From contig CAJNDS010002612.1 of the NCBI GenBank assembly GCA_905221605.1, positions 243,626 to 307,625 of the forward strand: a stretch of 64,000 bases of DNA. Reading direction: 5' to 3'. The DNA is from Symbiodinium natans. Lineage: Eukaryota; Sar; Dinophyceae; Suessiales; Symbiodiniaceae. The notes beneath the pieces were generated by a model. The model made no database searches. It had not been told where the DNA came from and saw nothing but the letters and a program-made list of their open reading frames with translations. The position numbers and the translations under genes were made by a program. Every line of letters starts with the position of its first letter. Within the stretch, counting starts at the first letter, position 1. Of this stretch, positions 10,963-21,801 are shown piece by piece.

Positions 10963-11475
10963 ATGATCGCTCCAAGCGGCAGTTCGATGCCAGCGTCGCC
11001 GCTTCGGCTGCAAGCCGCCTTAGGGGTCTTAACCTAAGGGTTGTAGGGTTTCGGGTTTAGGCTTTAGGGTTTAGGGCTTCCGAGCCATAAAGGGTTTCAA
11101 GGGCTTTTGAGCGTTTTGTTGGGATTTTCGGGGTTGGTTGTCAAGAGATTCCGGGATTGCGGCGCAGTCACACATTCCCCCTACAATTACTACCCCTTGT
11201 ATAACATATTACGGCATACTCCTTACATCAAATACAGATCCCTTGTATAATTTCGATTTGCTCGTTCTTAATGAACATAAGGCCACTTGGAGGTTATGGG
11301 CCATAGAAGGGTTTAGGGCTTAGGGTTTATGTTTCGGGGTTTAGGTTTTGGGTTTTAAGGTTTAGGGTAAACTCTGTTGAGAAGTGGTTGGAATGGGCCA
11401 TTTGGAGCCCCTGACATGGACTACCCAGAGATGCTCTTGGCTAGACGCGCATGGAGGAAAAGACCCCTCGCCCCC

Positions 11476-11507
<32 letters not shown>

Positions 11508-14500
11508 AAACAATGCATAAATAGATAGTAAGAAGAAGAACAATAATAATCATAACAATAATAGGAATAATCATACTATAATAATAATAGCAACAATAGT
11601 AACAATCAGAATAGCAGTAAGAATAACAATAAACGCCACCTAAAAAGCCTAAATCCAAACCTCCCTAGACCCGAAGCTCTCTAAACCCGAAACTCTCAAC
11701 TCCTAACCTTAAGCCCTAAACCCTAAACCCCCAAACCCTCAACTCCCCTTCCACTTTGCACCCCCAGCCTCACCCCCCAGGATGGCCCTTCAAACCCTCT
11801 GACATGTATTCCTGGATTTGATCCTCCTAAACCCGAAAGAGGAACACACCCTAAACCCTAAACCCTAAACCCTAAACCCTACACCCTACACCCTAAACCC
11901 TAAACCCTAAACCCTAAACCCTAAACCCCAAGCCCGAGCCCCACTAGCCACGGTGCCATCATCGTCCGTGCCAGCTCGTCATCGGCTCCGGGGCCTCTGC
12001 CCAAGGGCTCAACTTAAGGGTTCAGGGCTTCGGGTTTCGGGCTTAGGGTTTAGGGTTTAGGGTTTAGGGTTTAGGGTTTAGGGTTTAGGGTTTAGGGTTT
12101 CGGGCATAGGGTCTAGGGTTTCGGGCTTCGGGCTTAGGGTTTAGGGTTTAGGGTTTCGGGCATAGGGTCTAGGGTTTCGGGCTTAGGGTTTAGGGTTTAG
12201 GGTTTAGGGTTTAGTGTTTAGGGTTTCGGGTTTAGGGCTTAGGGTTTAGGGAGCTAGGGCTTTTTGGGTTTGGGGTTTAGGGTTTTGAGTATAGGGTTTG
12301 CGGCTTAGGGTTTGTGAGTTGAGGGTTGGAAGTCGGTTCCCTGCCTAGCCTGATGGCGGAACCTTGTACACAGATGGGCGTTTCCCAAAATTCCAAAACG
12401 AGCAAGGAAACTTCAGAACGGGTACCCCTTGGGATGTTTCCCCGCTTTCTAACAGTCCTTCATGAAAACTCCAAACCCCCAAAGATAATCCCGGTTAAGG
12501 ACTGCTAGTATAAAGGGGAACATCCCAAGATACCTGCACGTAGGATGCCCCAGATCTGTTGCGTGGCGCTGCGTATCATTGCAGCAGCCAGCATCGGCAC
12601 AAAACTCTGGGATGCAGGATTCTTCGGGATTGTAGGGTTTAGGGTTTAGGGTTTAGGTTTTAGGTTTTAGGGTGTAGGGTTCAGGGTTTAGGGTTTAGGG
12701 TTCAGGGTTCAGGGTTTAGGGTTAGGGTTTAGGGTTTGTTGCTCAGGGGTCATGAACCCCAGCAAAGACGGTTGGGAAGGGATTGAAAGGGACTCTCATT
12801 CAGAACAGCCCGGCAACCCTCACTCAACTACACCCCGCACTCCCTAGACCTCAAACCCTCAAACCCTAAAGTCTCAAACCCAGACCCTCAAGCCCTAAAT
12901 CCTTCAGCCCTAAACCCTCAAACCCCAAACCAGCCCTAAACCCACAAACCCCAAACCCAGCCCCTAAACCCACAAACCCCCAAACCCCAAGCCCCCAAAC
13001 CCCAAACCCTCAACCCCCTAAACCCTAAACCCTAAACCCTAACCCCAAACCCTAAACCCACAAACCCTCAAACCCTCAACCCCTCTGATGAAGTCGAGAC
13101 CAGGCTTCTCTCACTGGTGCTCACCACATCCTCCTCGTCCTCCGTTACCAGATCTCCACGGAGGCCTGAGGGGCTCAGGATTCAAACCCTAAACCCCAGG
13201 GGGGAATGAGGTGCCCTGTAAAATCCCTTAAAGGGTATGTGTAGGGCCCTAATTCCCTCATTTTCTGCTATAACCAACAGCAAGCTCAGAGTTTAGGGAA
13301 TACCATAATCTGGAACCAAGAGAGCTGCTTCGAACTTGGAAGTTAAGGGGATTGCTTTTCGGTTTGGGCTTTGGGGGGGGGGGTGTAACTTAAGGATTTG
13401 GGATGTGGAGTTTCATTTCAGCGAACTCAGCTGTCCCAAGGCATGCTTGAGTTGCCCAATGTGCCATGGGTGATTTTGGGTTTTGGGTTTAGGGTTTAGG
13501 GTTTAGGGTTTAGGGTTTAGGGTTTAGGGTTAGGGTTCAGGGTTTAGGGTTTAGGGTTTAGGGATGTTCCTCTTAACATCGCAAAAGGCACTCCCACTTG
13601 AGGCTGTCGCATCCCTCAAGAAAAACGAACCAAGCCCAAACTGCAAACCCTGAAGCCCTAAAACCCCCTAAACCCTGCAGTAACCCTAAACTTTCAGCCC
13701 TAAACCCCAAACCCTAAACCCCAAACCCTAAACCCCAAACCCAAAACCCTGAACCCGAAACCCTAGACCCATCGCCTGTGTCCAGCGAGCCGGCTGGACG
13801 CGCCGCAGAGGCCTCATAGGGTGTTGGGTTTCGGGTTTAGGGTTTCGGGTTTAGGGTTCTGAGGTTTAGGGATTTAGGGTTAAAGGGTTTAGCGTTCCTT
13901 GAATCCGAAAATCCCCTAAACCCTAAACCGTGGCTTCGTGCTTCAGGGTTTGCGACTTTGGGTCAGGTTGGGACTCGAAGTCTGGCGACGGGCAGCGCTG
14001 AAGAGAAAGGCTCTGGACCCTATCGAAAACCACATCATGTGTTGTATCCATGTTATGAAGTAAGGTACCTAACAGCAACCCAGCTGCGCAAGCAAAAACC
14101 CTGAGTCCTATACCCTAAACCCTAAACCCTAAACCCTAAACCCTAAACCCTAGACCCTAAACCCTAAACCCTATCCCTACGCTGTAAACCCCTAAAAGGC
14201 TAAACCCTAACAACCTCGACAAGCCCCCAGATGAGGCGCTTGAGTGATGCATCCGGTAATCCACAGCCAACCTGAGAAGGGCGTGCTTTGAACAGTCAGG
14301 GGGGTTTGGGGTGTGTTTAGGGTTTAGGGTTTAGGGTTTGGGGTTTAGGGTTTAGGGTTTGGGGTTTGGGGTTTGGGGTTTAGGGTTTAGAGTTTAGGGT
14401 TTACGGTTTAGGGCTTGCGGTTGGGACGTTCCCACTTATACAAACAGTCCTTAATGGGGATTATCGTAGCGGGTACGATAATCGATACCAAGGACTGTTT

Positions 14501-17488
14501 CCCAAGCTTGCGGCTTGGGCCCAAGGCGTTTCTTTCACCAATACAGAATCTTCCTCCCTCAACATCCCCCGGAACTCAGAGAACTCAACAGTACGCCCAA
14601 GCCCCCAATACTGCTTAATCAGGACGCGAAACACCCCAACGCTTAGCCACTTCAGCCGTCAAAGACCAAACCCACCCTAAACCCTAAACCCTAAACCCTA
14701 AACCTTAAGGAAAACCCCAGCTTCCACCATCGGTCCCTACCAAGAACGGCCGAAGCCCTTCAGCCCAGGCTGGCTAGGGCTTAGGGCCTATCGAAGGGAA
14801 TAAGACTGCCAAGAGGGTTTAGGGTTTAGGGTTTAGGGTTGAGGGTTTAGGGTGTGGGGTTTTAGGGTTTGGAGTTTAGGGTTTGAGGGCTTAGGGTTTG
14901 AGGTCTAGGGGGCTTGGGTTTAGGGTTTGAAGAAGGCAAGGAGGAAGAAGCAGAAGAAGCATGCTAAGCTGTTCAGCAATCAGATGCGCAAATGCGATGC
15001 GTAGTTCGGCTCTCTATGTATGTGTTTATGTGTATATATATATATATACATATAGCTTGTGACTGCTTGTGCAATCATATATCAGTACGTAGATTCTTTT
15101 GTATACGCATATTTCGGAGAAAGGAAGAACTGCTTTGCATGTGATCGGGAAAGCTGGCCTGGAGCTAGAGGTTGCAAGGAGACCGGAATCGGGTTTAGAG
15201 TTTAGGGTTTGGGGTTTAGGGTTTAGGGTTTAGGGTTTAGGGTTTAGGGTTTAGGGTTTAGGGTTTAGGGTTTAGGGTTTAGGGTTTAGGGTTTAGGGTT
15301 TAGGGCTGGCTGGATGGCTGCGATATGATGGCGGGAGGCTTCAGGTTTCGGGTTTCGGGTTTACAAGACGGCTTAGGGCTTAGTAGGTTTTAAGCGTTTA
15401 AAGCTTTAGGGCGCTTCGGTTGCAGACTGTTTCTCGGCCCGGGGTCCCGGGCAGCAACAGATCAACCACATTCCTTCATGTGGAAAGGCCTGCGCAAGGA
15501 GTAACTCGGGGTTAGGAGGGCTTCCCTTCAGGGATAGCTCCTAACCCCATTATGTCTGTGTTCTGCCGCCTGGAAACATAAGTAGCCGCAAAATCATAAA
15601 ACCTCTAGGGTCTCCTAAAGACTTACAAGTGGACCCGTTGTTGAGCCCCTGAATTCCTTGAGGCTCGGCCGAATGTCCTTTCGGGTTGAGGGCGGCACTC
15701 AAGCCTTCAGACCCCTGAAGCCCTAAGCCACAAGAAGAAAGCAGACCCTGCACCCCGAAAACTCTGGACAATTTTGATGCTGAGACTGACATCTATGTGA
15801 ACCGCCCTAAGCCCTGCACCCGAAAGCCCCTAAAACCCTAAAACACAAAACCAGAAAACCCTAAACCGAAAAAAACAAACAAAAAAAAGAAGAGAAAGTA
15901 ACGAAATACAACAAAAAGAGAAATATTAATAATAAAACTGCCCATCTTCAAAAGCCACACCTCGTTCAAGGCAGGACTCTGAAACTCCTCGACAAACACT
16001 GAACTCGGGTTTAGGGTTTAGGGTTTAGGGTTTAGGGTTTAGGGTTTAGGGTTTAGGGTTTAGGGTTTAGGGTTCAGGGAGGCCAATAAGCCCCTACCTT
16101 TTGTATGCCTAGGCAACTCCGATGGCCCTTAAGACCCTCTGAAAAAACACTCCCAAATTCTCATCCTCTTAAACCCAGCAAGGGAACATTTAGAATGTCC
16201 CAAGAGCCTGCCTAGGTAAGAATGCTTGGGGCTAGGGGTTGAAGGTTTGGGCTTCAGGGTTCTCAGGGCTGGGAGCTGTGGGCTTTTTTAGGGTTTAGGG
16301 CGCAACCCGAAATCCCTACACCTGAAACCCTAAACCCTAACCCGATACCCTGAAGAGTCGGGATGTCCCCCCGTTATACTAAGAGCCCTCAATAGGGATT
16401 ATCATAGGGGGCACCAAAATCCCTATTATTAAGGCCTGTGAGTAATAAGGGGGCTGAACCCTAAACCCCAAACCCTAAACCCTAAACCCTAAACCCCAAA
16501 CCCCAAACCCTAAACCCCATCCCAACCTAAGAGCTCAAAAGGCCTGCGTCTTCCACAGCGCCCGACATGGCGCTGGTTCGCAGAGCCAATGAGCGGTTCC
16601 AGGCACAGATGTTCTGGGGTTGAAGGTGTAGGGTTTAGGGTTTAGGGTTTAGGGTTTAGGGTTTAGGGTTTAGGGTTTAGGGTTTAGGGGGTTTAGGGTC
16701 TCTGTTCCAATCGGATCCTAATGGGAACCCAAACAAGGAACCCCAGGAATAGAGAGGGAATAGAAAGGGAACATAAGGACCCTGGCAGGAAAAATTGCCA
16801 ATATATTCCTACTCTATTATTGGGGTTCCCGGTTTGGGGTTCCCTGTTTGGGGTTCCCTGTTTGGGGTTCCCATGAACGTCCCTTTATGTGGGGGGGGGG
16901 GAAGGGGGACTCAACAATTTAGGCTTAATGTTTTGGGCTAAACCCTTCAGCCATAGCGATTCAGGAGGGCGGTTATCAGGGATGTAAGAAGGCTGCAGCT
17001 TGGGGATTTGGGGTCAGCTTAGAACTTAGGGTTTCGGCTGCAAAGCCACCTGGACCCAAACTCAGGGGGAGTGTGAAACCTGGTAGACAAACGCTAACCC
17101 TAAACCCTAATCCAAGACGAAGAAAGTTAGGCACAGACACAAGGAATTCCCAGGCGCTTTCTTGGGCTTGAGGGTTTGAGGGTTTGAGGGTTGAGGGTTT
17201 AGGGTTTTGAGTCAAGCGTTTAGGGTTTGGGGTTGGGAGTTGAGGGCTTCAGGGCTCGAGGTGTCGGTCTGCGTGCAGGGGACTCAGCGTTTCCCACGCA
17301 GCTCCAGACCGCATCCCGTTTCTGCTCTAAAGAAGCATCGGTGGATGCGCCAGCCATTGACTTAGAAGTCAGTTGCTTCTTCTTGCAATGCATCAACCCC
17401 CCTTCTTCTGCGTCTTGCGCCCTCATACCACCTTCAAACTTTCCCGCAATCACAAAGTCTACTGGCACCAAGACAAGTCTCATAGCAC
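10963..17488 (-). CDS. Long multi-exon minus-strand gene (or genes), unidentified
   Basis: Exon candidates in transcript order, with key residues: 17488-17260 (VLVPVDFVIAGKFEGGMRAQ; possible start Met), 17160-17110 (SAWEFLVSVPNFLRLG), 17083-17054 (FHTPPEFGS, acceptor CTACCAG), 16996-16940 (PSYIPDNRPPESLWLK, acceptor GCTGCAG), 16612-16552, 16008-15976 (FVEEFQSPALNE|GTGTGG), 15494-15415 (AFPHEGMWLICC, acceptor TTGCGCAG), 14776-14733 (WAEGLRPFL|GTAGGG), 14614-14560 (YWGLGRTVEFSEFRGML), 14269-14217, 13993-13930 (RCPSPDFESQPDPK, acceptor TTTCTCTTCAG), 13808-13768, 13178-13083 (GDLVTEDEEDVVSTSER), 12606-12534 (SFVPMLAAAMIRSATQQIW; CAG|GTATC donor), 12005-11945 (ADDELARTMMAPWL) and 11013-10963 (SGDAGIELPLGAIIG). 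VEFSEFRGML resembles the end of an EF-hand, but I would not assign a family. Phase across all joins was not verified, so this may be more than one gene. It is head-to-head with the plus-strand gene that starts near 17.55 kb. Confidence 0.5.
11471..11640. repeat. C26-A10 homopolymer followed by CAATAA-rich simple sequence
   Basis: Twenty-six C (11471-11496) are followed by ten A and then about 130 bp of A-rich trinucleotide-like sequence (AATAATAATAG, AACAATAG). The C-run length may be inaccurate in any assembly. Confidence 0.9.
12427..12531. mobile_element. MITE-like hairpin element, copy 3, abutting a splice donor
   Basis: The outer arms CTTGGGATGTTTCCCC and GGGGAACATCCCAAG are reverse complements. 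The inner arms CTAACAGTCCTT and AAGGACTGCTAG also pair. On the minus strand the element starts four bases after the CAG|GT donor of the exon at 12606-12534. Confidence 0.8.
14422..14503. mobile_element. MITE-like hairpin element, copy 4
   Basis: GGGACGTTCCCACTTATAC, then AAACAGTCCTT, GGGGATTATCGTA, its inverted counterpart TACGATAATCG, and AAGGACTGTTTCCC. The loop is only a few bases. Confidence 0.75.
14930..15180. other. Unique sequence with a possible plus-strand terminal exon and a TA run
   Basis: On the plus strand a lysine-rich frame (KKARRKKQKKHAKLF) ends at TAG near 15005, and an AT-rich stretch with a short TATATA run follows. An alternative frame is Glu-rich. The strand and status are undecided. 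Confidence 0.3.
16360..16455. mobile_element. MITE-like hairpin element, copy 5
   Basis: GGGATGTCCCCCCGTTATAC and AGTAATAAGGGGG form the outer arms. CAATAGGGATTATCATAGGG pairs with an AAAATCCCTATTATT-type arm. This copy is more diverged than copies 1 and 3. Confidence 0.65.
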
Positions 17489-17552
17489 ACCCTAAACCCC
17501 CTAAGCCCTAAACCCTAAACCCTAAACCCTAAAAGCTCCCACGGCTTCTTAG

Positions 17553-20500
17553 AAAGTCAAGGCTTTTGCGCCACCACAAGTTGTGTCGGTAGCGGGCCAA
17601 GCCTTTCACCGCGGGCAGATCAGCGGTATCTCACCGGCCGTTGCGGCTGTGGTTGCATGGTTGAGGTTTAAGGGTTTAAGGTTTAGGGTTTAGGGGTTGC
17701 AGGTTAAGGGTTTAGGATTTAGGGTTTAGGGTTCATAAGCGTTTAGGGTCAGGATCTATAGGGTTCCGTAGGGTTTATAGGGTTTTATAGGGTGTTATAG
17801 GGTGTTATAGGGTGTTATAAGGCGTTATAGGGTTTATAGGATCTGCAGGCTTCACAGGGTTATAGGTGGTTGCTGAACCAGCCGGGTGCTGTACAAGGCA
17901 AAAGCACAGCGACCATCTACTTGGACTTGCAAAAAGCTGGGCCGCCAGACCATTCGGAAGCACTGCTGTTGAAGGCTCTAGAAGGCTATTGAAGGTTTAG
18001 GGTTTAGGGTCTAGGGTCTAGGGTTTAAGGCTTCGGGTTTTGGGTTTAGGGCTTCGGGTAGTAGGGCAATTGTTTTGGGCTGTCAGTAGCTTGGATTCTG
18101 GGCGCTGGGGTTCGATAAACACCTCAAGATAATCCTAAAGCGCAGAAACTGAATCTCGACCGCAAGGGGGAGGGTTGCTTGGGTAAGAGGGCGGCGGGGG
18201 TGGGGGGAGGGGGACGACACCCGTCAGCAAGTTCACGCCGCGTTCAACCTTGCATAATCAATCGTAAGCCTCATGTTTCAACGATGTGTGGGTACTGTTG
18301 CTACTATCCCTAAACCCTAAACCCTAAACCCTAAACCCTAAACCCTAAACCACGCAGATTCAGGGCTTCGTCATTGGTCAGCCAGCATGCCAGCTAGCGA
18401 GTTGATCGGTGAGCCAGTGAGTCAGCTAGGAAGTCAGCAAAGTCAAATACATCGCCTAGCATAGCGCCTATGGTGCTGGAACTCTTTAGGTTCTAAACCC
18501 TAAGCCCTAAACCCTAAACCCTAGCCCTAAACCCTAAACGCACCCTCCAGAGCCCATCAGACTTCAACCCTTTGCTTGACGTCACCTTGCCTCAAGAAAA
18601 TGAAGCTCCTACACAGCCTTTGGCCTTGAAATCCTAAGGGCCCATGGTTCAGGGCACCAACCGCGCACAGCCGAAACCTGTCATGATGTTCGAATTTCTA
18701 AGGCGCGCTTCGAAAACCTCAAAAACCCCCATCCTAAAAACCAGGAAGACCTTCAAGCCCTCAACCCTCAAGCCGAAACCTCAACCCTAAACCCTAAACC
18801 CTAAGCCCTCAACCGTGAGCCGGACAAATCTCGACAGCCTTCGCCAAGAGCCGCCCCGCCCCCTGCCGCTCGGTAAGGAAAAGACCCCCCCCAGATCCGC
18901 TTTGCTTCAGCCCTGGGCTCCATGAAGCCCAGAGTTTAGGGTTTAGGGTTTAGGGTTTAGGGTTTAGGGTTTAGGGTTTAGGGTTTCAGGTTTAGGGTTT
19001 AGGGTTTAGGGTTTGGGGGGGGGGGGGGTTGCAGGTCTGGGGTTTCGAGTTTGGGGCTTAGGGTTTCGGATTGAGGGTTTCAGGTTTAGGGTTCGGGGTT
19101 TTCCCTTACCCAGGTGCAAGGGGACTCAGCGGGCTTGCTGCGCGGCTTGAGCGCGCAATCACGCGAAGGCGGAAACACGGGACAGTTCGGTGGAAGGTCT
19201 CCAAAAGATCCGAGAGGCTTAGGGTTCAGGGCTTAGGGTTTAGGGTTTAGGGTTTCGGGTTTAGGGTTTAGGGTTTAGGGTTCAAGTTAGGGCTTAGGGT
19301 TTAGGGTTTAGGGTTTAGGGTTTAGGGTTTAGGGTTTAGGGTTTAGGGTTTAGGGTTTAGGGTCTAGGGTCTAGGTTCTAGGTTCTAGGGTTTAGGGTTT
19401 AGGGTTTAGGGTTTAGGGTTTAGGGTTTAGAGCCAGGCATAGGGGGGGGTTGAGACTGCTAGGGTTTGGGCTTTAGGGTTTAGGGCTTCGGGCATCTGAG
19501 ACAGACAAGCCCATGGAAGACCCCTTGAAAAGCCGAACCCATCCGCAGAGATACAACGACTCAGTTCCGAAATCGATGCAAGCTGCTTTTTTTCGCAAGG
19601 TCGGCGCTTGCTCCGGCGAAGGGTCTTTGTGTGGCTTAGGACTTAGGGCTTAGGGTTTAGGGTTTAGGGTTTAGGGTTTAGGGTTTAGGGTTTAGGGTTC
19701 GTTTTGGGATTTGGGCGTCGGTGCGCTTTAAGACCAACCAATCAACTACAAACTACTACAAACCCGGGCTTCCGCACGAAATGAGGACAAAGAGGAATCA
19801 GCATCATCATATTCACAATACCGATTGCCAACCGTAGTTGTCCACTACGCGCGCTGACATCGCAGCTTAGCCGGGAGCGCCTAACCTTGCAAGTGGAGGG
19901 TGTTGGCCAAGGCTGCCAACGCCAAGACATGCCAAGTTCGCATGCACGGGTAAAGACAAGGAGTTCTCCGAGTCCTACATGGGGCGTTTCCGAGATTCGG
20001 GGGTACCTTATTGGGGTCTAAACCCTAAACCCTAAAGGTTTCGGGTAAACCACAAAAAACCCTGAGCTGCCCAACCTTGAGGGTTCGGGGTTCTGCACTC
20101 CGATGACTGCCAAGAGGGGTGGGTGATTCGGGCTTGCAGCTCAAGGATCCCTTTCGGCCCTAAACCCTAAACCCTAAACCCTAAACCCTAAACCCTAAAC
20201 CCTAAACCCTAAACCCTAAACCCTAGACCCTAGACACCTCCACTCCGCACCCACCCAAACAAACACCCCCCCCCCCTTCTTTCAGGCAAGTGGACTAAGT
20301 CAGACCCCTGCGCCCAAACCTAAAAAGGGTGCACTGGGAGGTGCCTGGTGCTTAATAACCCAATGATCACTGCACTTGTAACCCAATTATAGCCACATTC
20401 GGGCACACTTAAAGGGCTTATAAGCGGGTTACAAGTACAGTTATATTTGGGTTCTAAGTACCATGAAACTCCAAGTGGAGTATTGCAGGTTTAGAGCTTT

Positions 20501-21507
20501 GTTGAATAGACCTGTGCATCCTCCGCCCTATCCTGAACTTCTCTACACCCAAATCCTAAACCTAAACCAAAAACTTTGGGCACCCTTCACCAGTACTTGG
20601 AACGAATCGATCCAGCCGAAGTGGTCTCGCTCACGTAAGGTTGCTCCACATCTCCAAGAGCAACCTCCTCAGTTCGGGGCTTTGCGGCTTTAGGCTTCAG
20701 GATTAGCGTTTAGGGCTTAGGGTTCAGGTTGTTTAGGGTTTAGGGTTTAGGCTTGAGGGCTTAGGGCTTAGGCTTCAGGATTTCGGTGGTTGCCTGAGTT
20801 TTGGGGGTCGGGGTTCAGGGTTTGGGGGAAACCCCCCAAAAGGCTTCGCAGCTTGTGCCGGGGCTTAAAGTCCCCTCTGCTGCAAGGGTGCGTGTACCTA
20901 CAAGATCCCATTTTGGAGGAGTGCGTAATGCCCCTCGTGTATCATAAGTGTACTCAAAAAGGTCCCCTATACTCCCGAATCCCAAACCCTCCAAGCTAGG
21001 GGCTTTCAATTTTAGGTGTTCGGGCTCAATGGGTTCGGGCTTTAGGTGTTCGCACTCGAGGCTTCAACAGCCTGTCGCTTTGCTTTGCGGGGAGGATTTC
21101 GGGCTTTAGGAAGTTTTGGGGCCTTCAGGGTTTAGGAGGGGTTTACTTACTCCTCTCTCCCCCTACATACCCCTATAAAGGGATGATGTTGGGACCCTAA
21201 ACCCTAAACCCGAAACCCGAAACCCTAAACCCTAAACCCTAAACCTGTGAGTTTATATAAGAAGTCTTGCAAAGCCGGGGGTCGATCTGCGCGGCTCCGG
21301 AGATCTGAACATCCTTGGCCTTCGTGCTCCCAAAGCTATCAGGGTTTAGGGTTTAGGGTTTGGGGTTTAGGGTTTGGGGTTTAGGGTCTAGGGTTTAGGG
21401 TTCAGGGTTTAAGAGTTGAGGGGTTTTTTAGCAACCAACGGCCTCCCAGGAAACAAAGTCTCGATGCACGACTCCACACCCTGAAAATGGAGAAGCTAAA
21501 CATTTAG
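17553..21507 (+). CDS. Plus-strand multi-exon gene, unidentified product
   Basis: Exon candidates: 17553-17659 (FAPPQVVSVAGQAFHRGQ), about 17890-17989 (STATIYLDLQKAGPPDHSEA), 18228-18272 and 18358-18410 (joinable in phase, GTAAGC then GTGAGC donors), 18551-18637 (SPSDFNPLLDVTLPQENEA), about 18815-18872 (donor GTAAGG), 19114-19215 (VQGDSAGLLRGLSAQSREGG, acceptor TTACCCAG), 19505-19599 (PQRYNDSVPKSMQAAFFRK|GTCGGC), 19866-19949 (LSRERLTLQVEGVGQG; acceptor CATCGCAG, donor GTAAAG), 20594-20634 (YLERIDPAEVVSLT; acceptor CTTCACCAG, donor GTAAGG), 20852-20887 (LVPGLKVPSAAR|GTGCGT), 21262-21342 (KPGVDLRGSGDLNILGLRAP) and the terminal exon 21432-21507 (RPPRKQSLDARLHTLKMEK, stop TAG). The last two join in phase. 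The splice signals fix the strand. No domain is recognised; the protein looks low-complexity and partly disordered. It is divergent from the gene ending its 5' side at 17.49 kb and convergent with the cold-shock gene. Confidence 0.6.
17757..17845. repeat. GTTATAGGGT-type short tandem repeat
   Basis: About seven 11-13-bp units of TATAGGGTGT / TATAGGGTTT, a variant of the heptamer repeat, lie in an intron of the plus-strand gene. Confidence 0.8.
20340..20465. mobile_element. Second type of hairpin (MITE-like) element
   Basis: CTTAATAACCCAATGATCAC and ACTTGTAACCCA on the left pair with GGGTTACAAGTACAG and TTTGGGTTCTAAG on the right across a GC-richer centre. It is intronic and non-coding. Only this copy was found in the window. 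Confidence 0.6.
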
Positions 21508-21801
21508 GGTTTAGGGTTTAGGTTTTAGGGCTTAGGGTCCTTAGAATGAAGAACCAGTAAGTGTTTAGGGTTTGGGGGCTAACCCATCTCAAACACAACA
21601 CTACACGCTGCTCAGTCCCCCGTCCCTGCGACACAACCTAAGCCCTAAACCCTAAACCCCTAAATACCAACACCCCAAACCCTAAACCTCTCAACCCCAA
21701 ACCCCTAATCCTTCAACCCTAAACCCCAAAAGCCCAAAAGCCAAACCCCAAACCCGAAACCACAAACCCCAATCCTAAGCCTGAAGCCCTACAGGGTGCG
21801 C

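Noticed and set aside
13428-13480. Plus-strand exon RTQLSQGMLELPNVPW with acceptor TTTCATTTCAG
   Set aside because: The signals are good, but it lies inside a run of minus-strand exons and no plus partner in phase was found; left out of the gene models.
16552-16612. Plus-strand exon reading MALVRRANERFQAQMF
   Set aside because: Protein-like, but the minus reading has a CCCCAG acceptor and agrees in strand with its neighbours; kept as minus with low certainty.
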